Shown here piece after piece: positions 38,575 to 46,829 of a stretch of DNA of 64,000 bases. The notes beneath the pieces are model-generated. The model searched no databases. It was not told where the DNA came from and was given only the letters and a program-made list of their open reading frames with translations. Every line of letters begins with the position of its first letter. Positions within the stretch are counted from its first letter, which is position 1. A program made the position numbers and the translations under genes. This DNA comes from JACCZR01 sp963830065 (lineage in GTDB: Bacteria > Actinomycetota > Thermoleophilia > Solirubrobacterales > Thermoleophilaceae), in the NCBI GenBank assembly GCA_963830065.1, contig CAWHLA010000007.1, positions 62,001 to 126,000 of the forward strand, in the 5' to 3' direction.

Positions 38575-41302
38575 TCAGCCCAGCAGCCCGCGGATCCTCT
38601 CGGTCAGCTCGCGCAGCGCCTTCACGGGATCGCCCTCCAGACGCACGCGCTCGGCCGGGAGGCCGTGGTCGCGCAGGGTCTGCAGGTCTCCGGTGGCCTG
38701 GGCGTTCTTGAGCTCGCCGAAGGTGAAGTCCGCGTCGGGGATCTCCACGTCCTCGTCCCCGTCGTGGATCAGCTGCAGGAACAGCCCGTTCGCCGGGCCG
38801 CCCTTGTGGAGCTGGCCGGTCGAGTGCAGGAAGCGCGGCCCGTAGCCGTACGTGGTCGTCGCCTTCGTCGCGTCGCGGATGGCCGAGCGCAGCTCGAGCA
38901 CCGCCTCGTCGAACTCCGGCGAGGGCTTGACGTAGCCCATGATCGCCACGTAGTGCGGCGGCGCCGCCTGCCCGAGCAGGGCCTTCAGCTCCTCGTCGCC
39001 CGCGTCGGTGACCTCCGGCGGCTCGCTGGCCCCCAGCACCTCGTTGGTCTTGTCCTTGGCCTCCTGGACGTTGGGCTGGTCGAAGGCGTTGATCCCCAGC
39101 ACCCAGCCCGCCACCGCGGTGGCGAACTCAGCGAAGAAGAAGATCCGGCCCAGGTCCTCGGGGGTGCCCCGGGAGGACAGCCTCACCACGGCCTGGCCCG
39201 CCTTCGCGAGCGCGTCGACCTTCGCCGCGTTGTCCTCGTCGGGGTCCTTCTCGTTGGCCAGGTGCACGAACACCCGGTCGTCGCCGTAGACGTCGGGGTC
39301 GCCGAGGGGCTCGTCGGCCACCGGGAGGATGCCCTTGCCCTCCTTGCCGGTGGACTCCGCGATCAGCTGCTCGACCCACAGGCCGAAGCTGGAGATCGGC
39401 TCGTCGACCACGAAGGTGACCTTGTCGCGGCCCTGCAGGGACAGCTCGCCCATCGTCATCCCCAGCCACAGCCCCGAGTTGGACCGCGTGGAGTCGTAGG
39501 CGTTGCAGTTCTCCTCGGCCTCGCGGGAGGCCTCGAGCACCGCCGCGATGTCGACGCCGGCAAACGCCGCCGGCACCATGCCGAAGTACGACAGCACCGA
39601 GTAGCGGCCGCCGATGTTGGGGTCGTTCTGGAACACCCGCACGAAGCCGCGCTTCTGGGCCTCGTCCACCAGCCCGCTGCCGGGGTCGGTGACCGCCACG
39701 AACTGCTTCCCGCTTCCGCCGGTGCGCTCGTAGAAGTGCTTCATGTGCGACAGCGTCTCCACTGTGCCGCCCGACTTCGAGGACACGATGAACACGGTCT
39801 TGTCGAGCGGCAGCTTGCTCTCCAGCTCGAGGATCGCGCCGGGGTCGGTCGAGTCCAGCACGTGGAGCTCGAGGCCGCCGGCGTCGCCGAAGGAGCGGCG
39901 GATGACCTCCGGGCCCAGCGACGAGCCGCCCATGCCCAGCAGCGCCGCGTGCGTGTAGCCCTCGGACTTCGCCGTCTCGGCGAACTCCTTGAGGTCGGGC
40001 GCGTTCTCCAGCATCGGCTCGGAGATCGTCAGCCAGCCCAACCGGTTTCCGATCTCGGGCCCGGGGCCGCCCCACAGCGTCTCGTCCTTGCGCCAGACGC
40101 GCCGGGCGACGCCGTCCGCCACCGCCGTCTCCGCCCGCTTGGCGATCGGCGGCTCCAGCTCGTCGGGCAGAACCGAGTCGATGGTCGACGGGCGCCCGGT
40201 GACGATCGCCTCCTTGACCGACTCGACCCCCGCGAGGAGCTTGTCGAACGGGACCACGAAGGCCTCGACGCCGTCCTTGAGCAGCTTGTCGGTGACGTCG
40301 GCCATGTCGATGCCCGCGTCGGCGAGCGCCTTCAGGTCTTCGGTGGGGTCCTGGTCTGCCGTCGCGCCGGTGATCTCGCCCTTCTCGGCCACCGCGGTCA
40401 GCGTGGCCATCGGCATGGTGTTCACCGTGTGCGGGGCCACCAGCCCGTCGACGTACATCGTCTCGGAGTACTCGGGGTTCTTGACCCCGGTCGAGGCCCA
40501 CAGGGGACGCTGCACCGGTGCGCCCGCCTCGCGCAGCGTGGCGAACCGGTCGCCCTCGAAGATGCGCTTGAAGGACATGTAGGCGTCGCGCGCGTTGGCC
40601 AGCGCGGCCCTGCCCTTCAGGTCCTCGCGGCCGAGCTTCTCCAGCCGCTTGTCGACCTCGGAGTCCACGCGCGAGACGAAGAAGCTCGCGACCGAGTGGA
40701 CGTCGAGCGACTCGCCGGCCTCGTGGCGGCGCTCGAGCCCGCGCGATGAAGCGCTCGGTCACCTTCTCGTAGGCCTCGACCTTGAACAGCAGCGTCACGT
40801 TCACGTTGATGCCGGCGGCGATGGCGTCCTCGATCGCCGGCATGCCCTCGTCGGTGGCCGGGATCTTGATCAGCACGTTGGGGCGGTCCACCCGCTCCCA
40901 CAGCTCGTGGGCCTGGCGCAGCGTGGCGTCGGTGTCGAAGGCCACGCCGGGCTCCACCTCGAGCGAGACGAAGCCGTCGGCTCCGCCCGCCTCATCCCAG
41001 ACCGGGCGCATGACGTCGCAGGCAAGCTGAACGTCCTTGACGGCCAGCGTCAGGTAGATGTCGTTGGCGTCGAGGCCCTCGCCGGCCAGGCGCTCGATGT
41101 CCTCGTCGTAATCGTCGGAGCCGAGGATCGCCTTCTCGAAGATGGCCGGGTTGGAGGTGACGCCCCGCAGGGAGTCCTCGCGCACCAGGCGCTCGAGCTC
41201 TCCCTGCTCGATCAGGGAGCGGCGGATCTGGTCCAGCCACGGGGAGGTCCCCGCCTCGAGCAGCGCCGCGAGGCGCTCGTTGGTCTGTGCCGCGGTTGCC
41301 AT
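38575..41302 (-). CDS. tal-pgi: Bifunctional transaldolase/glucose-6-phosphate isomerase (one frameshift near 40742)
   Basis: The ATG at 41300-41302 starts a transaldolase domain (residues 1-~370) with VTSNPAIFEKAI and the Schiff-base Lys146 in NVLIKIPATDEG. The frame changes near 40742; removing one base gives ERFIAGLERRHEAGESLDVHS and continues into ASFFVSRVDSEVDKRLEKLG. The second half (~residues 375-908) is glucose-6-phosphate isomerase: LLGMGGSSLGPEVIRRSF, FIVSSKSGGTVETLSHMKHF (in part) and a SYFGMVPAAFAGVD segment. The 908-residue fusion is a known architecture. It links the non-oxidative pentose-phosphate pathway to glycolysis by giving both activities one polypeptide. It follows tkt by 2 bp. 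Confidence 0.92.
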
Positions 41303-41304
41303 GT

Positions 41305-43347
41305 CTACTGGCTCCCTTCGCTGAGTCGATTCACAAGGGCCCTGCCGGTGGAGGCCACGTTCTCCGCCGTGAAGCCGAAGTGCTCCAGCAGCGCGGAGGC
41401 CGGTCCCGAGGCCCCGAAGCCGGTCATGCCGATCATCTCGCCGTCCGATCCCACCACGCGCTCCCAGCCCAGCGTGGCGGCGGCCTCCACCGACACCCGC
41501 GCGCGCACGGAGGGCGGCAGGACCGAGTCGCGGTAGCGCTCGTCCTGCTCCACGAAGCGGTCGAAGCAGGGCATGCTCACCACCCGGGTGGCCACGCCCT
41601 GGCCCTCGAGCACCTCTTGGGCCTCGAGGCACACGGCCACCTCCGAGCCCGTCCCGACCAGGATCAGCTCCGGCTCGGCCTTGGCGCTCTCCCGCAGCAC
41701 GTAGCCGCCCCGTTCGATGGCGTCGGACGGGATGTCGTCGGGATTCAGGATCGGCAGGCCTTGGCGCGAGAGCACCAGCGCACAGGGCCCGTCGCCCTGA
41801 CGTAACGCGAACTGCCAGCCCAGCGCCGTCTCGTTGGCGTCGGCCGGGCGCACGGTGTTCACGTTGGGGGTCGCCCGCAGCGTCGCGAGCTGCTCCACCG
41901 GCTGGTGGGTCGGGCCGTCCTCGCCCAGGCCGATCGAGTCGTGTGTGTAGACGATCGGCACCGGCAGGTGCATCAGCGCGGCCAGGCGCACCGAGGCCTT
42001 CTGGTAGTCGAGGAAGTTGAAGAACGTCGAGCCGAAGGCCTTCAGCCCGTGCAGGTTCAGGCCGTTGACGATGGCCTGCATGGCGTGCTCGCGCACCCCG
42101 TAGTGCACGTTGCGCCCGCCGTACTCGTTCTTCTCCACGGAGCCGCCGTCTTCGATCTCGGTGTTGGTCGAGGGCTCGAGGTCGGCCGAGCCGCTGACCA
42201 GCGTGGGCACCTGCTTCGCCGCCCACTGGATCACCTGCTCGGAGGCCTTGCGGGTGGCGATCGGCTTGTCGTCGGGCGAGAAGCGCGGCAGGTCGGTGTC
42301 CCAACCCGCCGGCAGCCGGCCCTCGATCACCTGCTGCAGGGCCTCGGCCTCCTCGGGGAACTCGTTGCGGTAGCTCTCGAGCTTGCCCTTCCAGTCGTCC
42401 TCGGCCTCCTGTCCGCGCTCGGCGACCGGCGCGAAGTGCTCGCGCACCTCGTCCGGCACCAGGAAGTGCGCGTCGGGATCCCAACCGTAGCCCTCCTTGG
42501 TCAGGCGCACCTCGTCCTCGCCCAGCGGCGAGCCGTGGGCCTTCTGGGTGTCCTGCTTGTTGGGCGACCCGTAGCCGATGTGGGTGCGCAGGATGACCAG
42601 CGAGGGCCGGTCGTCGGCCGCGTGGGCCTTGCCGATCGCCTCGTCGAGCTTGCCCGTTGAGAAGTCCTCGCCCAGGTTCTGGACGTGCCAGCCGTAGGCC
42701 TCGTAGCGGGCCCCGACGTCCTCGGAGAAGCCCATCGAGGTCGGCCCGGCGAGCTGGATGTGGTTGTCGTCGTAGAAGACCGTCAGCCGGGCCAGGCCGA
42801 GGTGGCCGGCCAGCGAGCTCGCCTCGGAGGAGATGCCCTCCTGCATGTCGCCGTCGGAGGCGATGGCGTAGGTGTGGTGGTCCACGATCTCGTGGCCGTC
42901 CTTGTTGAAGCGCGCGGCCAGCATGCGCTCGGCCAGCGCGAAGCCCACCGCGTTGCCCACTCCCTGGCCCAGCGGCCCGGTGGTCACCTCGACGCCCGGC
43001 GTGCCCTCGGCCTCGTGCTCGGGGTGGCCCGCGGTCGGGCTGAGCAGCTGGCGGAAGTTCATGAGGTCGTCCATCGAGACCCCGTAGCCGCTCAGGTGGA
43101 GGATCGAGTAGAGGAGCATCGACGCGTGGCCCGCGCTGAGCACGAAGCGGTCCCGGTCGAACCAGTGCGGGTCCGCTGGGTTGTGCTTCATGGTGTGCGC
43201 GTAGAGCTGGTAGGCCACCGGAGCCAGCGCCATGGGCGCGCCCGGGTGCCCGGAGTTGGCCTTCTGGACGCCGTCCATCGACAGCGTCCGAATCGTGTTG
43301 ATCGCCAGCTCCTGTACGTCAGTGCGCTGCTCAGCGGTGGCTGCCAC
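41305..43347 (-). CDS. tkt: Transketolase
   Basis: 680 residues. ANSGHPGAPMALAPVAYQLY, then VTTGPLGQGVGNAVGFALAE and the ThDP-binding GDGDMQEGISSEASSLAGHLGL (as ASDGDMQEG) are in the N-terminal half; FGSTFFNFLDYQK and HDSIGLGEDGPTHQPVEQLA (in part) are in the central Pyr domain. It transfers two-carbon units between sugar phosphates using thiamine diphosphate. I chose the GTG at 43345-43347 because a GAGGAG ribosome-binding site sits 5 bp upstream; a start at 43383 would add an unrelated basic tail. It overlaps the end of glk by 17 bp and lies 2 bp before tal-pgi. Confidence 0.96.
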   Translation of the reverse strand: MAATAEQRTDVQELAINTIRTLSMDGVQKANSGHPGAPMALAPVAYQLYAHTMKHNPADPHWFDRDRFVLSAGHASMLLYSILHLSGYGVSMDDLMNFRQLLSPTAGHPEHEAEGTPGVEVTTGPLGQGVGNAVGFALAERMLAARFNKDGHEIVDHHTYAIASDGDMQEGISSEASSLAGHLGLARLTVFYDDNHIQLAGPTSMGFSEDVGARYEAYGWHVQNLGEDFSTGKLDEAIGKAHAADDRPSLVILRTHIGYGSPNKQDTQKAHGSPLGEDEVRLTKEGYGWDPDAHFLVPDEVREHFAPVAERGQEAEDDWKGKLESYRNEFPEEAEALQQVIEGRLPAGWDTDLPRFSPDDKPIATRKASEQVIQWAAKQVPTLVSGSADLEPSTNTEIEDGGSVEKNEYGGRNVHYGVREHAMQAIVNGLNLHGLKAFGSTFFNFLDYQKASVRLAALMHLPVPIVYTHDSIGLGEDGPTHQPVEQLATLRATPNVNTVRPADANETALGWQFALRQGDGPCALVLSRQGLPILNPDDIPSDAIERGGYVLRESAKAEPELILVGTGSEVAVCLEAQEVLEGQGVATRVVSMPCFDRFVEQDERYRDSVLPPSVRARVSVEAAATLGWERVVGSDGEMIGMTGFGASGPASALLEHFGFTAENVASTGRALVNRLSEGSQ

Positions 43348-44317
43348 TCGTCTCCTCTTTAGCTCTCGAATCAGTATCTCCAAACATCTGGCGGGCCAGC
43401 ACTCCGGCGCCGATCAGGCCCGCCGCGGCGCCTCCCTGGGCCAGCCTGACCTCCGTCCGCTCCCACAGTCGCGGGAGCGAGCGCGCGCCCGCCTCCTCGA
43501 TGGCGCGCTCCAGGAACAGCTCGTGCGCGCGCGACAGCCCGCCCCCGATCGCGACCCGCCTGGGCTGGAAGATGTTCACGAAGCCCGCGATCCCCACCCC
43601 GAGGTAGCAACCCAAGTGGTCGAACAGCTCGAGCGCCGTCGCATCGCCCCGCTGGGCGGCCTCCACCGCCTCGAGGCCCGACACCATCCCGTCGTCGGCG
43701 TAGCGCGTGCCCAGCTCGGAGTCGGGAGCGTTCTTTCCGGCCTCCGTCGCGTCGCGCTCCAGGGCGGTGCCGCTGCACAGCGCCTCCAGGCACCCATAGC
43801 CGGGGCAGTTGCCGGGACAGGGCGGTCCGTCGGCCTGGACCGGGAAGTGGCCCAGCTCGCCGCCCATCCCGTCGACGCCGCGGAAGATCTTCCCGTCGAG
43901 CACCACTCCCCCGCCGACGCCGGTGCCCAGCGTGAGCATGACCAGGTGGTCGACGCCCTCCACCTCCGCCTCGGCCAGCGCCGCGCAGTTCGCGTCGTTG
44001 TCCACCACCACCGGCACGCCGAAGCGGTGCTCGAGCCGCTCGCGGACGGGCACGCCGTCGAGCGGGATGTTCACGCTCGACACCACCACGCCGGCGTCGA
44101 AGTCGATCTGCGAAGGCAGGCCCACGCCGATGCCGGAGGGCTGGCCGTGGCGCTCGATGAGGCCATCGACCGCCGCGCCGATCTCGTCGAGCAGCGCCTC
44201 CGAACTGGACAGGTCGGTGGGCTGCTCGGACTCGTCGGTCACCCGGGCGCCGTCGATCAGCCCGGCGGCAACCTTGGTGCCGCCGACGTCCACGCCGTAG
44301 AACGGGCCGTCAGCCAA
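43331..44317 (-). CDS. glk: ROK-family glucokinase
   Basis: 328 residues. YGVDVGGTKVAAGLI is the ATP-phosphate motif, VVDNDANCAALAEAEVEG carries the catalytic Asp, LTLGTGVGGGVVLDG follows, and the ROK zinc site is GELGHFPVQ with CPGNCPGYGCLEAL. It phosphorylates glucose in the cytoplasm. The start is TTG at 44315-44317, within the end of the upstream repeat-protein gene (8-bp overlap), implying translational coupling. Its stop overlaps tkt. The neighbouring genes for Tkt and Tal-Pgi use its product, glucose-6-phosphate. Confidence 0.9.
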   Translation of the reverse strand: MADGPFYGVDVGGTKVAAGLIDGARVTDESEQPTDLSSSEALLDEIGAAVDGLIERHGQPSGIGVGLPSQIDFDAGVVVSSVNIPLDGVPVRERLEHRFGVPVVVDNDANCAALAEAEVEGVDHLVMLTLGTGVGGGVVLDGKIFRGVDGMGGELGHFPVQADGPPCPGNCPGYGCLEALCSGTALERDATEAGKNAPDSELGTRYADDGMVSGLEAVEAAQRGDATALELFDHLGCYLGVGIAGFVNIFQPRRVAIGGGLSRAHELFLERAIEEAGARSLPRLWERTEVRLAQGGAAAGLIGAGVLARQMFGDTDSRAKEETSGSHR

Positions 44318-44636
44318 CCTCGCCCACCTTGCCCACGGCGCTCTCCAGGCCCACGCAGCCGACGCAGCCGACGCAGTTCACACAGCCGACGCACCCAACG
44401 CACCCGGCGCACGCCGCGCAGCCGACACACGCCAGGCAGCCCGCCGTTCCCGCCAGGCCCGCGCTGAAGGCGGTGAGGGCACTGCCGCCGACCCCGGCGC
44501 TGGCCACGGTCGCGGCGCTGCCCGCCACGCCGGCGCTCCACTTGGTCAGCGCGCTCCCGGCCACGGCCGCGCTGTCCGAGGTCATCGTGCTGGCGATCAC
44601 AGCCACGCTTCCGGAGGTCCGCGTGCTGTCGCTCAC
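44310..44636 (-). CDS. Ser/Thr/Cys tripeptide-register repeat protein (12-residue repeats plus ten-Cys ladder)
   Basis: 108 residues from GTG 44636 (earlier GTGs at 44651 and 44660 are possible). Every third residue is fixed. Residues 4-63 form five 12-residue repeats of the form S-x2-T-x2-S-x2-V-x2 (one L). Residues 67-94 form an exact ladder of ten Cys, each three residues apart, with Val, Ala, Gly or Asn between, followed by a VGLESAVGKVGEVG tail. No signal peptide or membrane helix is evident. A three-residue register with a fixed inward face suggests a beta-solenoid, the Cys face perhaps binding metal or forming disulfides. It ends inside the start of glk. The opposite strand is also open over this DNA because the repeat is in frame on both strands, but the tail, the coupling and the regular S/T/S/V pattern favour this one. 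Confidence 0.6.
   Translation of the reverse strand: MSDSTRTSGSVAVIASTMTSDSAAVAGSALTKWSAGVAGSAATVASAGVGGSALTAFSAGLAGTAGCLACVGCAACAGCVGCVGCVNCVGCVGCVGLESAVGKVGEVG
44448..44627 (-). repeat. Five tandem 36-bp units coding 12-residue repeats
   Basis: Residues 4-63 of the protein encoded at 44310-44636 consist of five 12-residue units with Ser, Thr, Ser, Val at positions 1, 4, 7 and 10. At the DNA level the units are degenerate (roughly 36 bp each) and keep the key codons AGC, ACC/ACG, AGC and GTG/GTC, while intervening codons vary. This indicates selection on the protein pattern and not recent exact duplication. Confidence 0.65.
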
Positions 44637-44678
44637 CGATTCGCTGGGCACCGGGCGCACGCTATAGCGTGCACGAAC

Positions 44679-45626
44679 GTGAAGGGCGGAATCGACCTCG
44701 GTGGCACCAAGGTCCAAGCCGTGATCGTCGACGACCGCCACCAGGTGGTGGCCGAGGCCAAGCAGCCGACCCCGACCGAGGGCGGGCCGCCCGCGGTGGT
44801 CGAGAGGATGGCCGAGACCCTGACCGAAGCGGCCGACGCTGCGGGCGTGAAGACCGCCAAGCTGAAGGGCCTGGGTGTGGGCTCACCCGGCGCTGTGGAC
44901 GGCGAGACCGGCGTGGTCGGCGAAGCGCGCAACCTGCCCGGCTGGGACGAGCCCTTCGCCATGGGCCCGTCGCTGGAGGAAGCGGTCGGCACGAAGACCT
45001 ACCTGAGCAACGACGTCCAGGTGGCCGTCGACGGAGAGTTCGCCCTCGGCGCGGGCCAGGGCAGCTCGTCGCTGCTGGGCGTCTGGTGGGGCACCGGCGT
45101 GGGCGGCGGGATCATCCTCGACGGCAAGCCCTGGCTGGGCCTGGGCGCGGCAGGCGAGATCGGCCACATCGTGGTCAAGCAGGGTGGGGCGCGCTGTCCC
45201 TGCGGGCGCCGCGGCTGCATGGAGGCCTATGCGGGCCGCGCCGCGATGGAGATCCGCGCCCGCAAGCTCAAGAAGAAGGGCCACCACACCAAGCTGTTCA
45301 AGATCATGGAGAAGCGAGGGCGCACCCGGCTGCAAAGCGGGATCTGGGCCCGCGCGCTGCAGGCCAAGGACGGGATGGCGCTGGCGCTGCTCGACCGGGC
45401 GGTCGAGGCGCTGGGCAGCGGCGTGGCCTCCGCGGTCAACGTGCTCGACGTGGAGACCGTGGTGATCGGCGGCGGCCTGGGCACGCGCCTGGGCGAGCCC
45501 TACGCGCGCCGCATCGAGGCGGCGATGATGCCCCACCTGTTCGTGTCCGACCGCCCGCCGGCGGTGGTGCCCGCGGCCCTGGGCGACCTCGGCGGAGCGG
45601 TGGGCGCGACGCTGCTGGTCAAGTAG
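44679..45626 (+). CDS. ROK-family sugar kinase (second glucokinase-like)
   Basis: 315 residues from GTG 44679. GGIDLGGTKVQAVIVDD opens the ATPase domain, LSNDVQVAVDGEFALGAG carries the catalytic Asp, GVWWGTGVGGGIILDG follows, and the zinc site is GEIGHIVVKQGGARCPCGRRGCMEAY (His plus CPCGRRGC). Compared with the glk product it has an inserted basic stretch (RKLKKKGHHTKLF) near residue 195. It may prefer another sugar. It is divergent from the repeat-protein/glk operon, with 42 bp between start codons, so both ROK genes share one regulatory region. Its end overlaps the opposing antiporter gene by 8 bp. Confidence 0.87.
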   Translation: MKGGIDLGGTKVQAVIVDDRHQVVAEAKQPTPTEGGPPAVVERMAETLTEAADAAGVKTAKLKGLGVGSPGAVDGETGVVGEARNLPGWDEPFAMGPSLEEAVGTKTYLSNDVQVAVDGEFALGAGQGSSSLLGVWWGTGVGGGIILDGKPWLGLGAAGEIGHIVVKQGGARCPCGRRGCMEAYAGRAAMEIRARKLKKKGHHTKLFKIMEKRGRTRLQSGIWARALQAKDGMALALLDRAVEALGSGVASAVNVLDVETVVIGGGLGTRLGEPYARRIEAAMMPHLFVSDRPPAVVPAALGDLGGAVGATLLVK

Positions 45627-46806
45627 CCGCGCGCGCCGGACGGGCGCGCTGCAGCAGCGACAGGCCTGTCACCGGGAAGACCAGCACCGACACCAGGCCG
45701 GCTGCGATCAGGGCCGCCGCCTCCGCCCCGCCCATCAGGTCGAGCTCCATCCCGATGGCGGTCGCGGTGACGATGAACGGCAGCGAGGTGGCCTGCAACA
45801 GGCCGCCGACCACCGCGCGGCGGGCTCCGACGAAATTGCGGTAGAGCACGGCGGGGAGCCCGCGCACCACCAACAAGGCGGCCAGGAACCCCGGCACCAT
45901 CGCGAGGTTCCCGGGGTCGTCCAGCAGCGCGTCGAGGTCGAAGCGGACGCCGCTGGTGACGAAGAAGATCGGGATGAACACCCCGTAGCCGACCGCCTCG
46001 AGCTTCCGGCGCAGGTCGGGGTGGGTCATGAACTCGTCCTTGTCCACCAGCGCCAGCAGGGCACCCGCCGCGAAGGCGCCGAGGATCGCCTCCAGCCCGA
46101 ACGCCTCGGCCAGGGCCACGAAGCCGATCATCAGCACCACCGCTCCGCGCACGCGGATCTGGGCGGTGGTGTCCTGGAGGCGGACCAGGTCGCTGGTGAT
46201 CGCCTTCGACCGCGCCGCGCCGCGCAGGGTGAAGTAGACCGCGACGGCCAGCGCCAGGATCAGGGTCAGCAGGAGCAGGGTCGAGCCCACCCCGCCCTTC
46301 CCCGTGAAGAAGACCGAGAGCAGGATGATCGCCCCGAAGTCGGCGATCGACCCGGCGGCGACGATCAGCTGGCCGAAGGACGAGCCGATCTCGCCCGCGT
46401 CGGTGAGCACGGGCACGATCACGCCGAGGGAGGTGGCGCTCAGGATGATCGCCACCAGCAGCGGGGTGTCGACGAGGTCGAGGGCGCCGAGGGCAAAGCC
46501 CACCACCGCGGCGATGGCGAACGACAGGACGAACCCGCCGCCGGCCAACCGGAGCAGGCGGCCGTGCAGGTTGTTGAAGTCGATCTCCAGGCCGGCGAGG
46601 AAGAGCAGGAACGCCAGCCCGAGGACGGCCAGCACCTCGATCACCACGTCCACCTCGACCAGCCCGAGCACCGCCGGGCCGATCACGATCCCGGCCACGA
46701 TCTCGAGCACCACCGACGGCAGCCGAACGCTGGGAAACAGCCCGAGCAGGAACGGCGCGGCGAAGGCGACGGCGACGATGACCAGCGCACCATCGAACGA
46801 GGGCAT
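45619..46806 (-). CDS. CPA2-type cation:proton antiporter membrane domain
   Basis: 395 residues with about 12 membrane helices. VVLEIVAGIVIGPAVLGLV, LFLAGLEIDFNNL and the ATSLGVIVPVLTDAGE stretch match Kef/NhaS-type antiporters, and LEAILGAFAAGALLALVDKDEF with the GYGVFIPIFFVTSGVRFDL segment closes the second half. It exchanges K+ or Na+ for H+ across the cytoplasmic membrane. There is no C-terminal RCK/TrkA-N domain, so regulation by nucleotide or glutathione is not encoded in this protein. Start ATG 46806, 23 bp from the divergent flavoprotein gene. Confidence 0.88.
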   Translation of the reverse strand: MPSFDGALVIVAVAFAAPFLLGLFPSVRLPSVVLEIVAGIVIGPAVLGLVEVDVVIEVLAVLGLAFLLFLAGLEIDFNNLHGRLLRLAGGGFVLSFAIAAVVGFALGALDLVDTPLLVAIILSATSLGVIVPVLTDAGEIGSSFGQLIVAAGSIADFGAIILLSVFFTGKGGVGSTLLLLTLILALAVAVYFTLRGAARSKAITSDLVRLQDTTAQIRVRGAVVLMIGFVALAEAFGLEAILGAFAAGALLALVDKDEFMTHPDLRRKLEAVGYGVFIPIFFVTSGVRFDLDALLDDPGNLAMVPGFLAALLVVRGLPAVLYRNFVGARRAVVGGLLQATSLPFIVTATAIGMELDLMGGAEAAALIAAGLVSVLVFPVTGLSLLQRARPARAAT

Positions 46807-46829
46807 CAGGGCCGGTAGGTTGCCAGCCC

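Noticed and set aside
38665..40749. A 694-codon plus-strand frame opposite tal-pgi
   Set aside because: Antisense shadow of a well-supported enzyme; no recognisable domain.
44448..44627. CRISPR or satellite repeat
   Set aside because: The 36-bp units are degenerate, contiguous without spacers and keep a protein pattern, so they are coding repeats.
44329..44667. Plus-strand frame with Pro-Thr-Gln/His repeats opposite the Cys-ladder gene
   Set aside because: The repeat DNA is in frame on both strands and third positions pair with third positions, so codon bias does not decide. The regular S/T/S/V and Cys pattern, the tail and the overlap with glk favour the minus strand, but this is not proven.
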